Below, piece by piece: positions 10,752-21,888 of a stretch of 64,000 bases of DNA. The position numbers were made by a program, and so were the translations under genes. A model generated the notes under the pieces. The model was not told the origin of the DNA, did no database searches, and worked only from the letters and a program-made list of their open reading frames with translations. The stretch's first letter is position 1, and every line of letters begins with the position of its first letter. The stretch is taken from NCBI GenBank assembly GCA_014529385.2, contig CM043953.1:113067549-113131548 (forward strand). The letters run 5' to 3'. Source of the stretch: Adiantum capillus-veneris. Its lineage: Eukaryota; Streptophyta; Polypodiopsida; Polypodiales; Pteridaceae.

Positions 10752-12069
10752 CTACATGGCCAACTGCCATTTTTTTGAGTCAACCACTTGTAATGCTTCA
10801 TTGTAACAAGATGGTTCTCGGCAATCTGTGAGCATGACATAATTTAGGGATGGCACATAACAATCAGGTGGTTTGGAGAAATGCTTAGAATGTCTCACCA
10901 CAACTGATTCTGCCTCTCTAGATACTATAGGTTGACCATGATGTCTTGATGTGCTAGCACTAGGTCCATCTTCCCTGAAGACAACTCTTCTGATATCCTT
11001 TGTCTTCTCTAGCTTAGCGTGAAACTTGGATTCATTAAAATGCACATCATTGCTATGAATAAGTTTTTTGGACTCAGGATCCCAAAGCCCGGTAACCCAT
11101 CTCGCCCGATTCTCCGTAGCCAAGAAATATACACTTCTTGCTCTTTGGTTCTAACTTATTCCTGAACTCCTTAGGAATATGGATATAAGCTTCACAATTA
11201 AAGACTCTGAGATGCTTATACAAAGGTGCCTTGCCTGTCCATAGCATCTCGGCCACTGCACTCTTATCCAGAACCCTACTAGGAGACCTGTTGATCAAAT
11301 GGACTGTTGTAGCCACTGCTTTCGCCCAAAATCCATCAGGCAACTCAACATTTGACAACATGCTTCTGACCTTATCTTGTATGGTCCTATTCATACATTC
11401 TGCAACTCCATTTTGTGAAGGATTGTATGGTGCAGTAAGTTCCCGCTTTATCCCTTTAGCTTCACAAAAGTCTTGGAAAGCCTTGGAAACGTACTCTTCA
11501 CCATTGTCTGTCCTTAAGCACTTCAGCTTTTGACCACTCTGATTCTCCACAAGCTACAAGAATTTCTTAAAGACCTTGAGCACCTCATCCTTGTGCTTCA
11601 AGAAGTAAACCCATACTTTGCGAGAATAGTCACCTATGAATGTACAAAAGTACGAAGCTCCCCCTAGTGAAAAACTAGGCATTGGTCCGCATAGATCACT
11701 GTGCACAAGAGCTAATCGTTCGTCCCTACGATTCCTCTTTGATCTGTGCAATTCTTGTGTTTGCTTACCATAAACACAATGCTCACAAAACTCAAAATCT
11801 TGAAATGAAAAGCCAAGCAAATAACCATAATGAGAAAGTATTTCCATTCCTCTTTTTGACATATGTCCCAGCCTACGATGCCACAGTGACACACTTGGCT
11901 GCTCAATCACATTAATTACATGGTTTTTAACCTCTGAAACATGTAAAGTGTACAGAGTTCCTGACTTTATGCCATGTGCTATAGTCATCGAACCTTTGGA
12001 GATCTTCCAAGCGTTGTTCCCAAAAACTGTCACATAACCCGCATCATCCAACTTCCCTGTATTGATCAA
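10752..12069 (-). pseudogene. copia-1 integrase region
   Basis: Minus-strand fragments 11554-12069, 11074-11550 and 10752-11123. The first has the GAG-pre-integrase part and zinc site (LWHRRLGHMS, CEHCVYGKQ) and the first catalytic Asp (LVHSDLCGP). The second has LRTDNGEEYVS and NGVAECMNR with the second Asp and the Glu. The third is the linker toward RT with VHFNESKF. A stop at 11551-11553 and a frameshift near 11100 separate them. Confidence 0.87.
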
Positions 12070-12859
12070 GCTCTTTCAGATTGCTGGAACATGTCTGACA
12101 TTCTTGAGCCATAAAGAAGAGCCATTCTAAAACTTCAACTGCACATCTCCCACTCCAAGTATGTCACAAACGTGCTCATTTCCAAGTCTGACATAATCTT
12201 TAGTAGCAACATATGATGTAAACCACTCTTTGTGCAGAGAAACATGTAAAGATGACCCTGAGTCGATAATCCAATCACTCATAGAATGTCCATCCTCTGC
12301 AGTCAAGAAAACAGAATCAAGATTGCTTGTGAGGAAGATATCACCAGCTGCTATACCAGAATCACTGTCTGAACGAGATCCTGTGACATTCACCTCTTCA
12401 ATCTTCACTGAACTCTTCTTTTCATCTTGCTCAGAACTCTTTGTTTTGCCTTTTTCTTGTTTCCACTTCGTACAATCTCTCTTCATGTGACCCTTCTTGC
12501 CACAATGGTAGCATTCTATGTCATCCTTTGACTTCGAGTCACGAGACTTACTTCGGTTTTGTGCCTTCTTACCCTTCTTCTCTTTGGACTGTTGTCTCCC
12601 TCGAACGACCAAAGCATTATTTCCTTTGCCTTTGTCAATGTTCTTCCTGTTCACTTCCTCTGTGAGAAAGCTGCCTTCTACATTGGCACTTGTAAGACCT
12701 TCTAGCGCGACAGAATTACTTAGCGCTGTACGAAAAGTATCCCAACTGTTTGGCAAAGTGATTAAGAGAAACATAGCCTTCACTGAATCTGGAAATACTA
12801 TCTCCTGTGCTGTTAACTGGCTGAAAATTGTGTGAAATTCCTGTATATGATTTGACATG
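12060..12859 (-). pseudogene. copia-1 gag C-terminus and protease
   Basis: Main open part is 12127-12858 on the minus strand. It has a CCHC knuckle CYHCGKKGHMKRDC and a retropepsin motif WIIDSGSSLHVS. Between 12060 and 12126 the frame is lost before integrase. The gag reading frame is cut at 12859 by gypsy-2 and continues at 27900. Confidence 0.87.
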
Positions 12860-13441
12860 TGTTAACCCTCGTGGCTCACGGACACCCTATTGCCTACGAC
12901 AGACACTGTAACCGTATTATTTATTTAAGTAGAGTCAGGCACCGGGCTTGTCGGTCCAATAGGGAAAGGTAGAGTGATCGCCGATGAGAGGCGCACTCTA
13001 ACACGAACATGCTAGGGTTAGTTGGCTAAGCATGGGCGCCCAAGTGTGAATGGGGTGAGCTCACATAAAAGCCAATTAAACCTAAAATTGAGTCATTCTC
13101 TCATTGTGCAATAGAAGCTGCTCTTGCTCCATCTCCACCTTCTCCTTCACCATCTCCTTGTGTGTGTGCGTGTGAGAGAGAGAGAGAGAGTGTGAGAGTG
13201 TGTGTGCGATCGAGCGTTGCGGCGGCACGACGGCGGCGAGGCGGTTGAGCGCGGCGTAGCGGCGTCTCCCTCTTCTTCGCGGCGAGGAATCCTCTACGGC
13301 AGGAGCATAAGGCCGTGAGTGACACACCATTGCCCTCTTTGAGCTTGCTAGTTAAACTAGTTGTGTGCTTGGAGCCGTCTGCGGCTCGCACACGGTGTAT
13401 CGGCAAGTCCCTTGCTTCGACAGTGCGGCAAGGAGCGCACA
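12860..13441 (+). repeat. gypsy-2 5' LTR
   Basis: 582 bp, TG to CA, paired with 27301-27894. Around seven substitutions separate the two (for example caggcacc versus catgcacc, gatgagagg versus gaagagagg, ggccgtgag versus ggcggtgag), plus length change in a GT/GA run. ORFs seen antisense within it recur in the other LTR and are not genes. Confidence 0.95.
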
Positions 13442-13445
13442 TTTT

Positions 13446-13463
13446 TGGCGCCGCTGCCGGGGA
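13446..13463 (+). other. gypsy-2 primer binding site (tRNA-Asp type)
   Basis: TGGCGCCGCTGCCGGGGA, four bases after the LTR. It closely matches the tRNA-Asp primer site known from Athila-type plant gypsy elements. Confidence 0.8.
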
Positions 13464-14438
13464 ATAGCCCTGCACTAAGCCCAAGAGGCACTTTGTGCTT
13501 CTTGTATGAGTGGTTTGCAGTAGGAAAGAAGAGGGAGAGGAAGGCGTATTTTTTCTGCAAGTTGTTAATTCTGTTTTTCTGTTGCGCACAGTTTGCATTT
13601 TCTGTGTTTTCTGCTGCGTACATTCAGTAATTAGTTAGACAGTTAGCAAAATTCTGTTTTTCTGTTTACACACAGTTAACATTTCTTGCTTTTTTTTGCA
13701 TTTTCTGTGTTTTCACTGCACAGTTCTGTCAAGTTTCAATTTCTGCATTTTCTGTGTTTTTTGTGTTTTCTGGTTTGTGCACAGTTAGGCGCACAGTTAG
13801 TTAAATAAGTAGGTTAATAATTAGGTGAACCACTGATTAGCAAGTCAGTAGGTAGGTGGGGCAGTAAATAGTTAGGTGAGGTCAACGCGCACCAAAACGC
13901 GTACCAAACAATATCTCAAAAAAAAAAATCTTGAAAAAAAAAAAATCTGGGAAAAAAAACCGAAAAATAAAAGTGCGCGTGAGTGTACGGGTTGGTTTGT
14001 ATAAAAGTTAGATCGGGATCGGGATCATTTGCCCAAGCCCAGGCCCAGGCCCAGGCCCAGGCCTCAGTCCTCTGATATATACTAAACTCACTCTTATATA
14101 TATACCCTACTCCCTCAAGAGAGAATGAGAGCATGTGGGACAAGTCCTCCACTCTCCTCCCTTCTCTTCCCACTTGCACCCTTAGACTTTCTAGTTTGGG
14201 CCTAGTTCCCTACTGGAAATTGACAGTTTTAGGGATTCCGAGGGCATAGAGTGACCAAACGGAGGGCTGTAAAGCACGGCACGACCCTCTGACCGATACG
14301 CTCGTTTCAAGCTATCACACGGCCCATTCCACGACACGCTCTAAAAAATCTAGCAAAAAAACAAACAAAAAACACGCTAAAAACTAGTCACAAGGCCTCC
14401 TAGAGCAGCTTTTTGACACCTTAGGGTATCAAAAGCAC
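13464..14438 (+). other. gypsy-2 leader, no gene
   Basis: A 975-bp untranslated leader. It holds a low-complexity stretch with recurring TTTTCTG/TTTCTGTG words (13550-13790), A-rich tracts (13917-13968) and a short GGCCCA run (about 14035-14064). The last 200 bases before the gag ATG are unremarkable. Confidence 0.7.
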
Positions 14439-17400
14439 ATGCACTTACGCTCTGGGCGGGTGCTAGAACACGAGCATATTGAGGGTGCCTCTGTTCATAC
14501 GGACACCCATTACCCATCCACGATAGGCTCTAGACCCTCAGCGGGGACACAAGGTAGCACCACCCAAGACCCTAAAATAGCCGCTAGTGATTCCTCCTCC
14601 GAATCAGAAATCATGGAAGCATACCCTACCCAAAACACTGAGAGAGAAGGCCATGCACCTCCCGAAGCTCCACAGCCTAGTACTAGTATGTTTAGCCGTT
14701 TCATGGAAACATTAGGTAGAGCTACTCGCTCGGAACCTGATGCAAATGAAGCACACGAAGGGGGTGGGGAAGTGGACTCTCCTTTCACATCGCACGTGGA
14801 CCCCACACCCCCAAAGAGTGTCCATGTGGATATCCTGCCAACTTCTTACCAAGAAGGCCCTGTTGAGCTGCCTCCTTCAGAAGTTCCCTCTAGGGTACCG
14901 TTGGTGACTAGTAAAACCACGGGGAGCAACATTGCTTCTACCTCACAAGAAACCGTTAACACGTCGACTCTAGAAGGATTGTTCATTAATGATCATTGGA
15001 CATACGACCTCCACACTGAGGTGTTGACGGATCTACACTCTGGCCACGCCTACCATGTAGGATGGATAGAGATTGTACAATCCACCTCTAGTGCCACGAG
15101 CATCGAAGATCAACAGAAAATGATCTGTAATGTTATCCATGGCATTATTCAATCAGAAAGGCAAAACCGAGGGGTAAATATACTCTCAACTGGCCCCATG
15201 AGATTTCTGGATACGAGCAAGGCTCAACAGCCTACTCTATCACAAATGGAGACTCCTCTAATGAGCCCCATGGACCCATCTTACGTCATTTCACCTGGGG
15301 TCTCTATGCAATCTGAGCCTCCGAGCGACAACTTTAGCTTCCCTAACTTGGCTCAACCCTCTATTAAGGAAAACACAGTGCTCACTCCAGGGATAAGCCT
15401 GATAGAGAATGTACCGATGACATCTACGGTTAGCGCAGTGCCACTACCTAGTGTCGTAGTACCTAATATGGGGCCTCGACCGTATGTGCCTCTAGCCCCT
15501 TATGCACACATGGCCCCCACACCTCCAATTGTACCACTTGTTTATGCTCCTCGAGTGCCGCTCCCTAGCCCTTATCCGAGTGGACCTATGCCCGGTTATG
15601 TTCCATATCCTGCATCATCCACACATATGCCAAGACCGGTACCCATCCCTCTCCCACATATGATTCCAAGAGTACCTCCACCGGCCCTGCCTCCTCACAT
15701 AGGTGACTTGGCAGCGTTTGCTCAAACCATAGGTCGATCTATCGCCGAAAATATGCGTCACGCATCTGATAGAGAGCCTAGAAGTAAGGCAGTACAAATT
15801 GCCAAACTCACGCAAAAATTCAATGGGGACGAAGATGCTAGAAAACACATTGAAGTGTTTGAACAAGTATGTGATTCCTTAGGGGAACGCAACGAACTAC
15901 ATAAGTGCAATGCCTTAAGCTTGACATTAAGTGGGAAGGCTGGAGATTGGTATAGAACTCTAAGGGTGGACGAGAAAACAATCTACCCTACCCTTCGAAG
16001 GTTGTTTCTAAAAGAGTACATACGAGAAGGTGTGCTTTGGGGTGTAGCATCTCAGCTACAGAAGGCCAAACGTAAGGAAGGAGAGTCAGTAAGGGACTTC
16101 ATTAGTCGTCTAAAGCACTTAAACTCTCGCTGCCCTATAAATGAGCGCTTCAACAATAACCAACTGCTTGATCGATTCATTCGAGGGTTGAGGAATGAAG
16201 GAATCTATAATGGACTAGTGATTAGAGGTATCACAACCTGGGGAGATGTCACTGCCAATGCAATCCAACTAGAGGACAACTTGATGATAGCAGGCATGAG
16301 GGTGTCTACTGACATGAGATCCACTAGCTCACAAGCCATTGAGTATGAACCCATGACTGCAAAGCCCATTTCCAATGAGCCAAAGGTATTTGAGACATTC
16401 TTGACAGACCTCACCAAGGCAATCCAAGAGTCTCTTAAGGATAGTCGACCCCCTCAAAATAGTCACATGTATCCAAGAAGGGAGCAACAATGGTGTTCCA
16501 TTTGCTTAGGTCCACATAGCACTAGTGAGTGCCCTACGTTTAGAGTAAAATTTAATGGAACTTGCAACGCATGTGGTAGGTATGGTCACCAAGCTAAGGA
16601 TTGTTTAATGATCAAACGTATGATGGCAAATAGACCACCTGTAGCCTGGACAGATGCACCTCGAGCTCCTGTATTGATACCTGCTCCACCTGTTGAGCAA
16701 CTACCGCAACACATGGTCCCTAGATCTCAAAATGTTGTACAAGCTACACCGTTACCACCTCCTGTGCTAGGACCGCAGCCCCCGCATCCAAGGGTCGCCC
16801 CTATGAACCAAGTGGGTTGCGAGCCATCTAATGCTTATGCAGATGGTTGTGAGGAGGAAATAGACACTAGTATTGCCTACGGACTTGATACATTGGAAGA
16901 GTGTCCTATATACTACATGGAAGATTGTTGGGGGCAAGTCAAGCCGGTTTATCAAGCTGCTGCTCTCGCATCTAGAGGTCAAAATATCAACACCCAGGCT
17001 AGGAGGCCACCTCTTCAATGCTACGAGTGTGGTGGACCACATCGGGCAGCGGAGTGCCCTATTAGGCTGCAAAAGAATGCTGCACAGATGCAAATGAATC
17101 AAGGGAGCACGTCTGCAATGCCAATACTCACATGTAATCGTTGTGGCATAGATCATTTGATTGCCCAATGCCCCTATAACCCAAATGCGCCTAAAATCAT
17201 ACCCCTAAATTTGGTCGAAATTGCTAGTGTGACATCGCCAATACCACCCGTCGCACCCGCTTATGCGATTACACGGTCCATGCTTCAAGGACCAGGCCAT
17301 ATCCTCGAAGAGAGAGATACCGCGTCAGTTATCCAAGCAAAGAAAAAGAAGACACGAAGGAAGAGGTCGCAGAATACGGGAAATTCAAAGCCAAGTTCCA

Positions 17401-18557
17401 AAACAAACATAGGAACAGGAGATGACCCCGTGTATATGAATGACCTCGAGGATGATTCAGATTCAATCGAGACAATGGAGACTAGAACCAATGCCACAAA
17501 GGGAAAGACCGACAAAGAAAACCGTAACATGGAACCAAATGAAAACCGAATAAGAGAAAACCATAAAGAGCCTCTGAAAACACCACAAGTGTTTCCAAAT
17601 CCAATCCAAGACCCCCAAGATAAACCGCAGGGGCAAAAAGGGAAGAATCGTAAAAAGAAGGTTGGGACGTACCCAAACCCAGTAGACGAGATTGAGCAAG
17701 TGAAACATCTAAGAGGTTTAGTGGAGGAGACTCAAAGGAAACTAGAACCAGAACCCATGCATGTCAAAATTCATGACACAGTGTTTCCCACGCAAGTTCA
17801 TCCACCCCACATGAACCATAGACCGTTAGCCATAACTAGCATCATCCAAGAAGGGAGTGAGGACGGGGCATCAGGAAGTGAGCATACACCTTTCTTGTTG
17901 GAAAGGATGTTTAACGAAGGAATACCTGATCCCATTGAGGAATATGAGATTCCATCCTCACCAGTTCCTAGTCAAGGACCTACACCCTGCAAAATGCCAA
18001 TGAATGTTGCCAAACTAGTGGACTTCATGTCTTCTGAGGTCCGAACCACGATCATAGCAAAGCTGTATGGAGATCCTGAGTTATTCCTTGCACTTCGAGC
18101 ATTCCTTAACGGAGAGCTACGAACGGGATTACCGCAGTTTGCACAACCAAATAGGCCTGACTCAATTATGATTGATGAGGAAAATCATGTGCAATCACTT
18201 GACTTAGATGGACACGAGTCTGTGATCGAGGTACCCATTAACGAATTAGGGCAGTATTTTGAAGGCGACGAGTCTAATGTGACCCTACCCATCACTACCA
18301 AGGGATTAACTATAAAGGGAATTCTTGATGGTGGTGCGGGAGTTAGCATCGTGACAAAAGATTGTTGGGAATCCATGGGAAAACCCCGCCTCAGTGTTAC
18401 CAACATTGTGGTAAAGATGGCAAATGGTACCATAGCCAAACCTATGGGGATGCTCAAGGATCTTAAGATCAAAGTTCTAGGACACAAGGTACGACATACG
18501 TTCATTGTAATGGATTTCTCTAAACACCTTATGTCATATGAAATGATTTTAGGATGA
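14439..18557 (+). CDS. gypsy-2 gag and first protease-like domain
   Basis: 1372 codons from an ATG starting MHLRSGR. Residues 1-430 are Pro/Ser-rich. A retrotransposon gag domain occupies about 440-620 (GKAGDWYRTL, LFLKEYIREG, SVRDFISRLKHL). Four zinc knuckles start near residues 686, 709, 861 and 899; three are CX2CX3HX4C and one is the standard CX2CX4HX4C. A retropepsin-like domain lies near 1285-1372 (GILDGGAGVSIV, Asp at 1297, then EMILG). DSG/DTG is replaced by DGG, as I recall from related plant elements. The TGA at 18555-18557 sits where Arg of ILGRP is expected and the same frame stays open after it. Confidence 0.88.
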   Translation: MHLRSGRVLEHEHIEGASVHTDTHYPSTIGSRPSAGTQGSTTQDPKIAASDSSSESEIMEAYPTQNTEREGHAPPEAPQPSTSMFSRFMETLGRATRSEPDANEAHEGGGEVDSPFTSHVDPTPPKSVHVDILPTSYQEGPVELPPSEVPSRVPLVTSKTTGSNIASTSQETVNTSTLEGLFINDHWTYDLHTEVLTDLHSGHAYHVGWIEIVQSTSSATSIEDQQKMICNVIHGIIQSERQNRGVNILSTGPMRFLDTSKAQQPTLSQMETPLMSPMDPSYVISPGVSMQSEPPSDNFSFPNLAQPSIKENTVLTPGISLIENVPMTSTVSAVPLPSVVVPNMGPRPYVPLAPYAHMAPTPPIVPLVYAPRVPLPSPYPSGPMPGYVPYPASSTHMPRPVPIPLPHMIPRVPPPALPPHIGDLAAFAQTIGRSIAENMRHASDREPRSKAVQIAKLTQKFNGDEDARKHIEVFEQVCDSLGERNELHKCNALSLTLSGKAGDWYRTLRVDEKTIYPTLRRLFLKEYIREGVLWGVASQLQKAKRKEGESVRDFISRLKHLNSRCPINERFNNNQLLDRFIRGLRNEGIYNGLVIRGITTWGDVTANAIQLEDNLMIAGMRVSTDMRSTSSQAIEYEPMTAKPISNEPKVFETFLTDLTKAIQESLKDSRPPQNSHMYPRREQQWCSICLGPHSTSECPTFRVKFNGTCNACGRYGHQAKDCLMIKRMMANRPPVAWTDAPRAPVLIPAPPVEQLPQHMVPRSQNVVQATPLPPPVLGPQPPHPRVAPMNQVGCEPSNAYADGCEEEIDTSIAYGLDTLEECPIYYMEDCWGQVKPVYQAAALASRGQNINTQARRPPLQCYECGGPHRAAECPIRLQKNAAQMQMNQGSTSAMPILTCNRCGIDHLIAQCPYNPNAPKIIPLNLVEIASVTSPIPPVAPAYAITRSMLQGPGHILEERDTASVIQAKKKKTRRKRSQNTGNSKPSSKTNIGTGDDPVYMNDLEDDSDSIETMETRTNATKGKTDKENRNMEPNENRIRENHKEPLKTPQVFPNPIQDPQDKPQGQKGKNRKKKVGTYPNPVDEIEQVKHLRGLVEETQRKLEPEPMHVKIHDTVFPTQVHPPHMNHRPLAITSIIQEGSEDGASGSEHTPFLLERMFNEGIPDPIEEYEIPSSPVPSQGPTPCKMPMNVAKLVDFMSSEVRTTIIAKLYGDPELFLALRAFLNGELRTGLPQFAQPNRPDSIMIDEENHVQSLDLDGHESVIEVPINELGQYFEGDESNVTLPITTKGLTIKGILDGGAGVSIVTKDCWESMGKPRLSVTNIVVKMANGTIAKPMGMLKDLKIKVLGHKVRHTFIVMDFSKHLMSYEMILG

Positions 18558-18563
18558 CCATTC

Positions 18564-19482
18564 ATGAGGGAAGCACAAATGGTTCATGATTGGTCTAAAA
18601 ATCATGTCTATTTGCAATTCCAAGACTCTGTCCTTAGAGTGGATTTGGTGACTGGTAAGGTACACCCCTTAGGGAGTAAAACCATTATTGATCATCGCTC
18701 TGACACCACAGTTCACTCGGCCCCACTACAATATTGTCACACTTGTAAGAAGGATACAGACATTGGCCAAGATTCTCCTTATATGGATGTGTTACCGGGT
18801 ATGACGGAATCAGACAACGTAGACTGGGTACACCTAGCTGCAACCATAGATACCTGGGGAAATAGAGGAACCACTTGGGTCACACCAGAGGGGGAAGAGG
18901 TACCACAAATTGCACCTCTGAACATGATAAGTGCCATACATGCATCTTCTAAGGGCAAGGCAATTGTGGACCAATCTGACAGTGACACCGATAGCTCAAT
19001 AGAAGACTTTGACCAACACGACTTGGACACTGACTCCCAGAGTGAAACGGATTCTGAATCTCATGAATTAGAGAGTGGAGCAAGTTCAGAGTCAAAACAT
19101 TCGGAAGGACCGAGCACATCAACCGATGATAGCTCCCCCGAGAGTGAAGAGGACACCAACGACGACTCCTTTAGTGAGCCAGATCTAAATGCAAATCAAA
19201 AGCAGGTCTCAAATAAGAAAAAGAAAAACCTTAAGAGGCGTCGATATCGAGCCAATGTACGTGCTAGGATAAAAAAGAAGAGATCCTCAGCAAAATGGCT
19301 CAGTTATATAGGGGCATGTGATGCTCATCGAAAATTGGTAGACAATTGGGGTGAATATCTCCAAAATGTTATGTGGTGTAGACCACAACCCCATGACATA
19401 GCCCAATTAGAGATCATAGACAAGCCAAGGTTGAGCCGCACTGCAAGGAGGCGTCAAAACCAAGAGTTAGCTCGACAACACA
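18564..19482 (+). CDS. gypsy-2 polyprotein linker between protease and RT
   Basis: In frame with gag after the single TGA. It begins with the end of the protease-like domain (MREAQMVHDWSKNHVYLQF), then a Ser/Asp/Glu-rich acidic stretch (about residues 130-215) and a Lys/Arg-rich stretch (KKKKNLKRRRYRA). The frame would close at 19487, but only because of an insertion. Taking out 19483-21079 keeps it open into the RT ORF. No enzymatic motif in the linker. Confidence 0.75.
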
Positions 19483-21070
19483 TGTAACATTTAATGGCCT
19501 AAAATCTTATGTGTAGCGGAATTTAGCATGAACATAGTGGGCATTTCATTAGAATAGATTCCTAATGAGAATTACAAGAGTGCTTGGGTGGAGAGAGAGC
19601 AACAAAAAGCATAACACCTAGTTAGATAGCATCGACAATACTTTCAAAAGAGAGAGCAATTAAGCTATTGACAACAGTTGAGGACCGGATTTGCATGGAG
19701 CCGGTCCCCCCTCCAAAAGGCTTTGTATTATGGTTTCTCCCATCAAGAGAGACATTGTACAATACAATTCTTTGTGTTCCTTCAAGACTAGCTAGTGCAA
19801 TGAAGATGGAAGCTTCATACACCAAGCAAAACACTTAATCAAACACAACTTGAATTATCCCCGTTCTCAGACCCAAGACCTCACACACCTTCGAAGATGG
19901 TGAGAGCTAGCAGGGTATGAGAGTAGATTGAGAGGAAAAAGAAGTATCTTACGAGAAAGAAGTACATCTCCTCACATAATCACTCATATTAGCATAGCTT
20001 AGCTTAGTAATTAGCTTGGTAGAGAAGATGAGCATGCATTGAAGCTTGGCTCTTGGTTGGATTTGCATCCACATGCCAAGAGAGTGTTGATGTAGGCTTC
20101 TATCTCACAAGCTTGGAGTAGGTGATGAGCTCTCCATTAAAGCTTGGGAGGAGATAGAGTATTTTCCCTTCACACATGGTCAAGTGTGAGAGTGTGTGTG
20201 TCAATGCCAAGCAAAAATCAGCCCCCCCCCTCTCTTGGGCGAGCCCTAGCTGCTAATCAGGTCTGGCTTTTGCCTCATTGGACCTCCCCAGGTCAAGCCA
20301 ATAGGAATTAAGCAGCATAAGTGATAGCCTTCTGACATGTGTCCCCCTTTCCCCTTTTGTGAGAGCTTTAGGTAATTAAATAATTAAACTAAACTCTCAT
20401 TGGACCCCTTTGCCTCCTGGCCAATAGGAATCAGGCAAGCCATGGGGCTCCTGAATGCTCATTGGACCCTTTGGGAGACTGCCCAATAGTCTTCTAGGAG
20501 ACTTATTTCTCATTGGTTTCTTTTATTAAATGTTTTTAAATTAATTAAACTAGATTTACTCTAGCTTAATTCTCATTGGTCCACTTCAAGGGTCTTCCAA
20601 TAGGAATTGGGCACACCTTGTGGGCATCTGGCCTTGGGAGCTGACATGTGTCCCTCATTCCCTTTGTGTAAAGGGAGCCTGTGTGTGTGTGTGTGGCTTT
20701 CTCTCTCATCCCCTAGCTTTGGGGCTCGCCCCCTCCCATGTAGGGATGTAGAAAGACTTTTTGGGCACACACTAAGCATCCAATTTTCCCTAGGGTTGAC
20801 CTTTGGACACAACCTTTGAATTTTGGAACCTTAGCATTTTGGAAGTCTTAATGGGCTGAACCTTAGGGTCTTTTTGGCCCATTGTTTTACATGGCTCTTT
20901 TGCAGATGGCCCCCCCTTTGGATCCCTATTTTCCCTCCTTTGGATCCCTACTGTGGCCGGTCTGCTAACTTAACCAATATTCTAGCTTTTTCTCCCTTGG
21001 CACTTCCCCACATTAAATGATCAGTTTAATATGAGAAAATCATTTAGGAGAATTAGATATTGATTATTAT
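19483..21070 (+). mobile_element. 1.6-kb insertion in gypsy-2 pol with 9-bp target duplication
   Basis: GACAACACA occurs at 19474-19482 and again at 21071-21079. Removing the sequence between, with one copy of the repeat, restores an open frame from linker to RT, which strongly supports insertion. A 9-bp duplication is typical of Mutator-like elements. No long terminal inverted repeats and no coding capacity are seen, so it would be a non-autonomous, non-TIR type, or another class. It contains several ATTGG...CCAAT modules. Strand is arbitrary. Confidence 0.75.
20270..20610. repeat. Four ATTGG...CCAATAG inverted modules
   Basis: Within the insertion, the pattern TCATTGG(A/T)CC, 10-20 bases, then CCAATAGGAAT or CCAATAG recurs near 20276-20304, 20398-20432, 20459-20490 and 20572-20606. 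Each module is an imperfect palindrome carrying CCAAT in both orientations. Function unknown; possible hairpins or CCAAT-factor sites. Confidence 0.6.
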
Positions 21071-21079
21071 GACAACACA

Positions 21080-21888
21080 AGAAAGCAGAAATGGAAGCAC
21101 AAACCAAAGCACAACCAAAATCCACAGACTTGCATCCTGCACCAGAACATTTCAAATCTTACACCACAGGGGAAGCAAAGGTTGTGTACACAAAAGCCCA
21201 AAGAATACCTATCGATGGGAATAATGGAATCTATGATGGTCCGGCAATAGTTAAAGAAATAGAATTAGCTGACCCCGGTGAAGAATCAAAACCTGTTTTT
21301 ATTGCCCAAGACCTCACAGAAGTTGAAGAGGCGGTCCTCAAAGAGCTTCTCAAGGAATTCAAGGACGTATTCGCTTGGACATACCATGATATGAAAGGTG
21401 TTCCACCTTCTGTGGTCCAACATACAATCCCTATGATTAGCACTGCGAAGCCCGTACAACAAAGACCCTACCCGATGAATCCTAAGTACGCAAAGATCAT
21501 TCAAGAAGAACTAGAAAAGCTTATCAAATGTGGGTTCATATATCCTATTGAACACTCTGAATGGGTGTCTCCGATAGTTATCGTGCCAAAAAAGAATGGG
21601 AAACTCAGGGTGTGCGTGGACCTCAAAAAAGTTAATGCAGCTACTAGAAGAGACCATTACCCCCTACCATATTCCGAACATGTACTCGAAAGAGTTGTAG
21701 GCAAGGAAGCTTATAGCTTTCTAGATGGGTACTCAGGCTACAACCAAATCACGATAGCGCTAGAGGACCAAGCTAAAACTGCCTTCATCACAGAATTTGG
21801 CGTGTTTGCATTTCGTGTGATGGCTTTTGGTTTAATAAATGCCCCTGCTACATTCCAACGATTAATAAACATTGAGAGATTTTTGTGA
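21080..21888 (+). pseudogene. gypsy-2 reverse transcriptase, N-terminal part (frameshifted)
   Basis: Starts after the insertion duplicate. It holds an RT N-terminus with GFIYPIEHSEWVSPIVIVPKK, NGKLRVCVDLKKVNAATRRD, FLDGYSGYNQI and FGLINAPATFQR. The frame is lost at about 21870-21888, just before the catalytic motif; the rest continues in the overlapping frame from 21872. The ATG at 21091 is internal to the former polyprotein. Confidence 0.88.

Noticed and set aside
13082..13630. Several ORFs of 82-165 residues, repeated near 27523-27783
   Set aside because: They fall in the gypsy-2 LTRs, recur in both copies and are low complexity.
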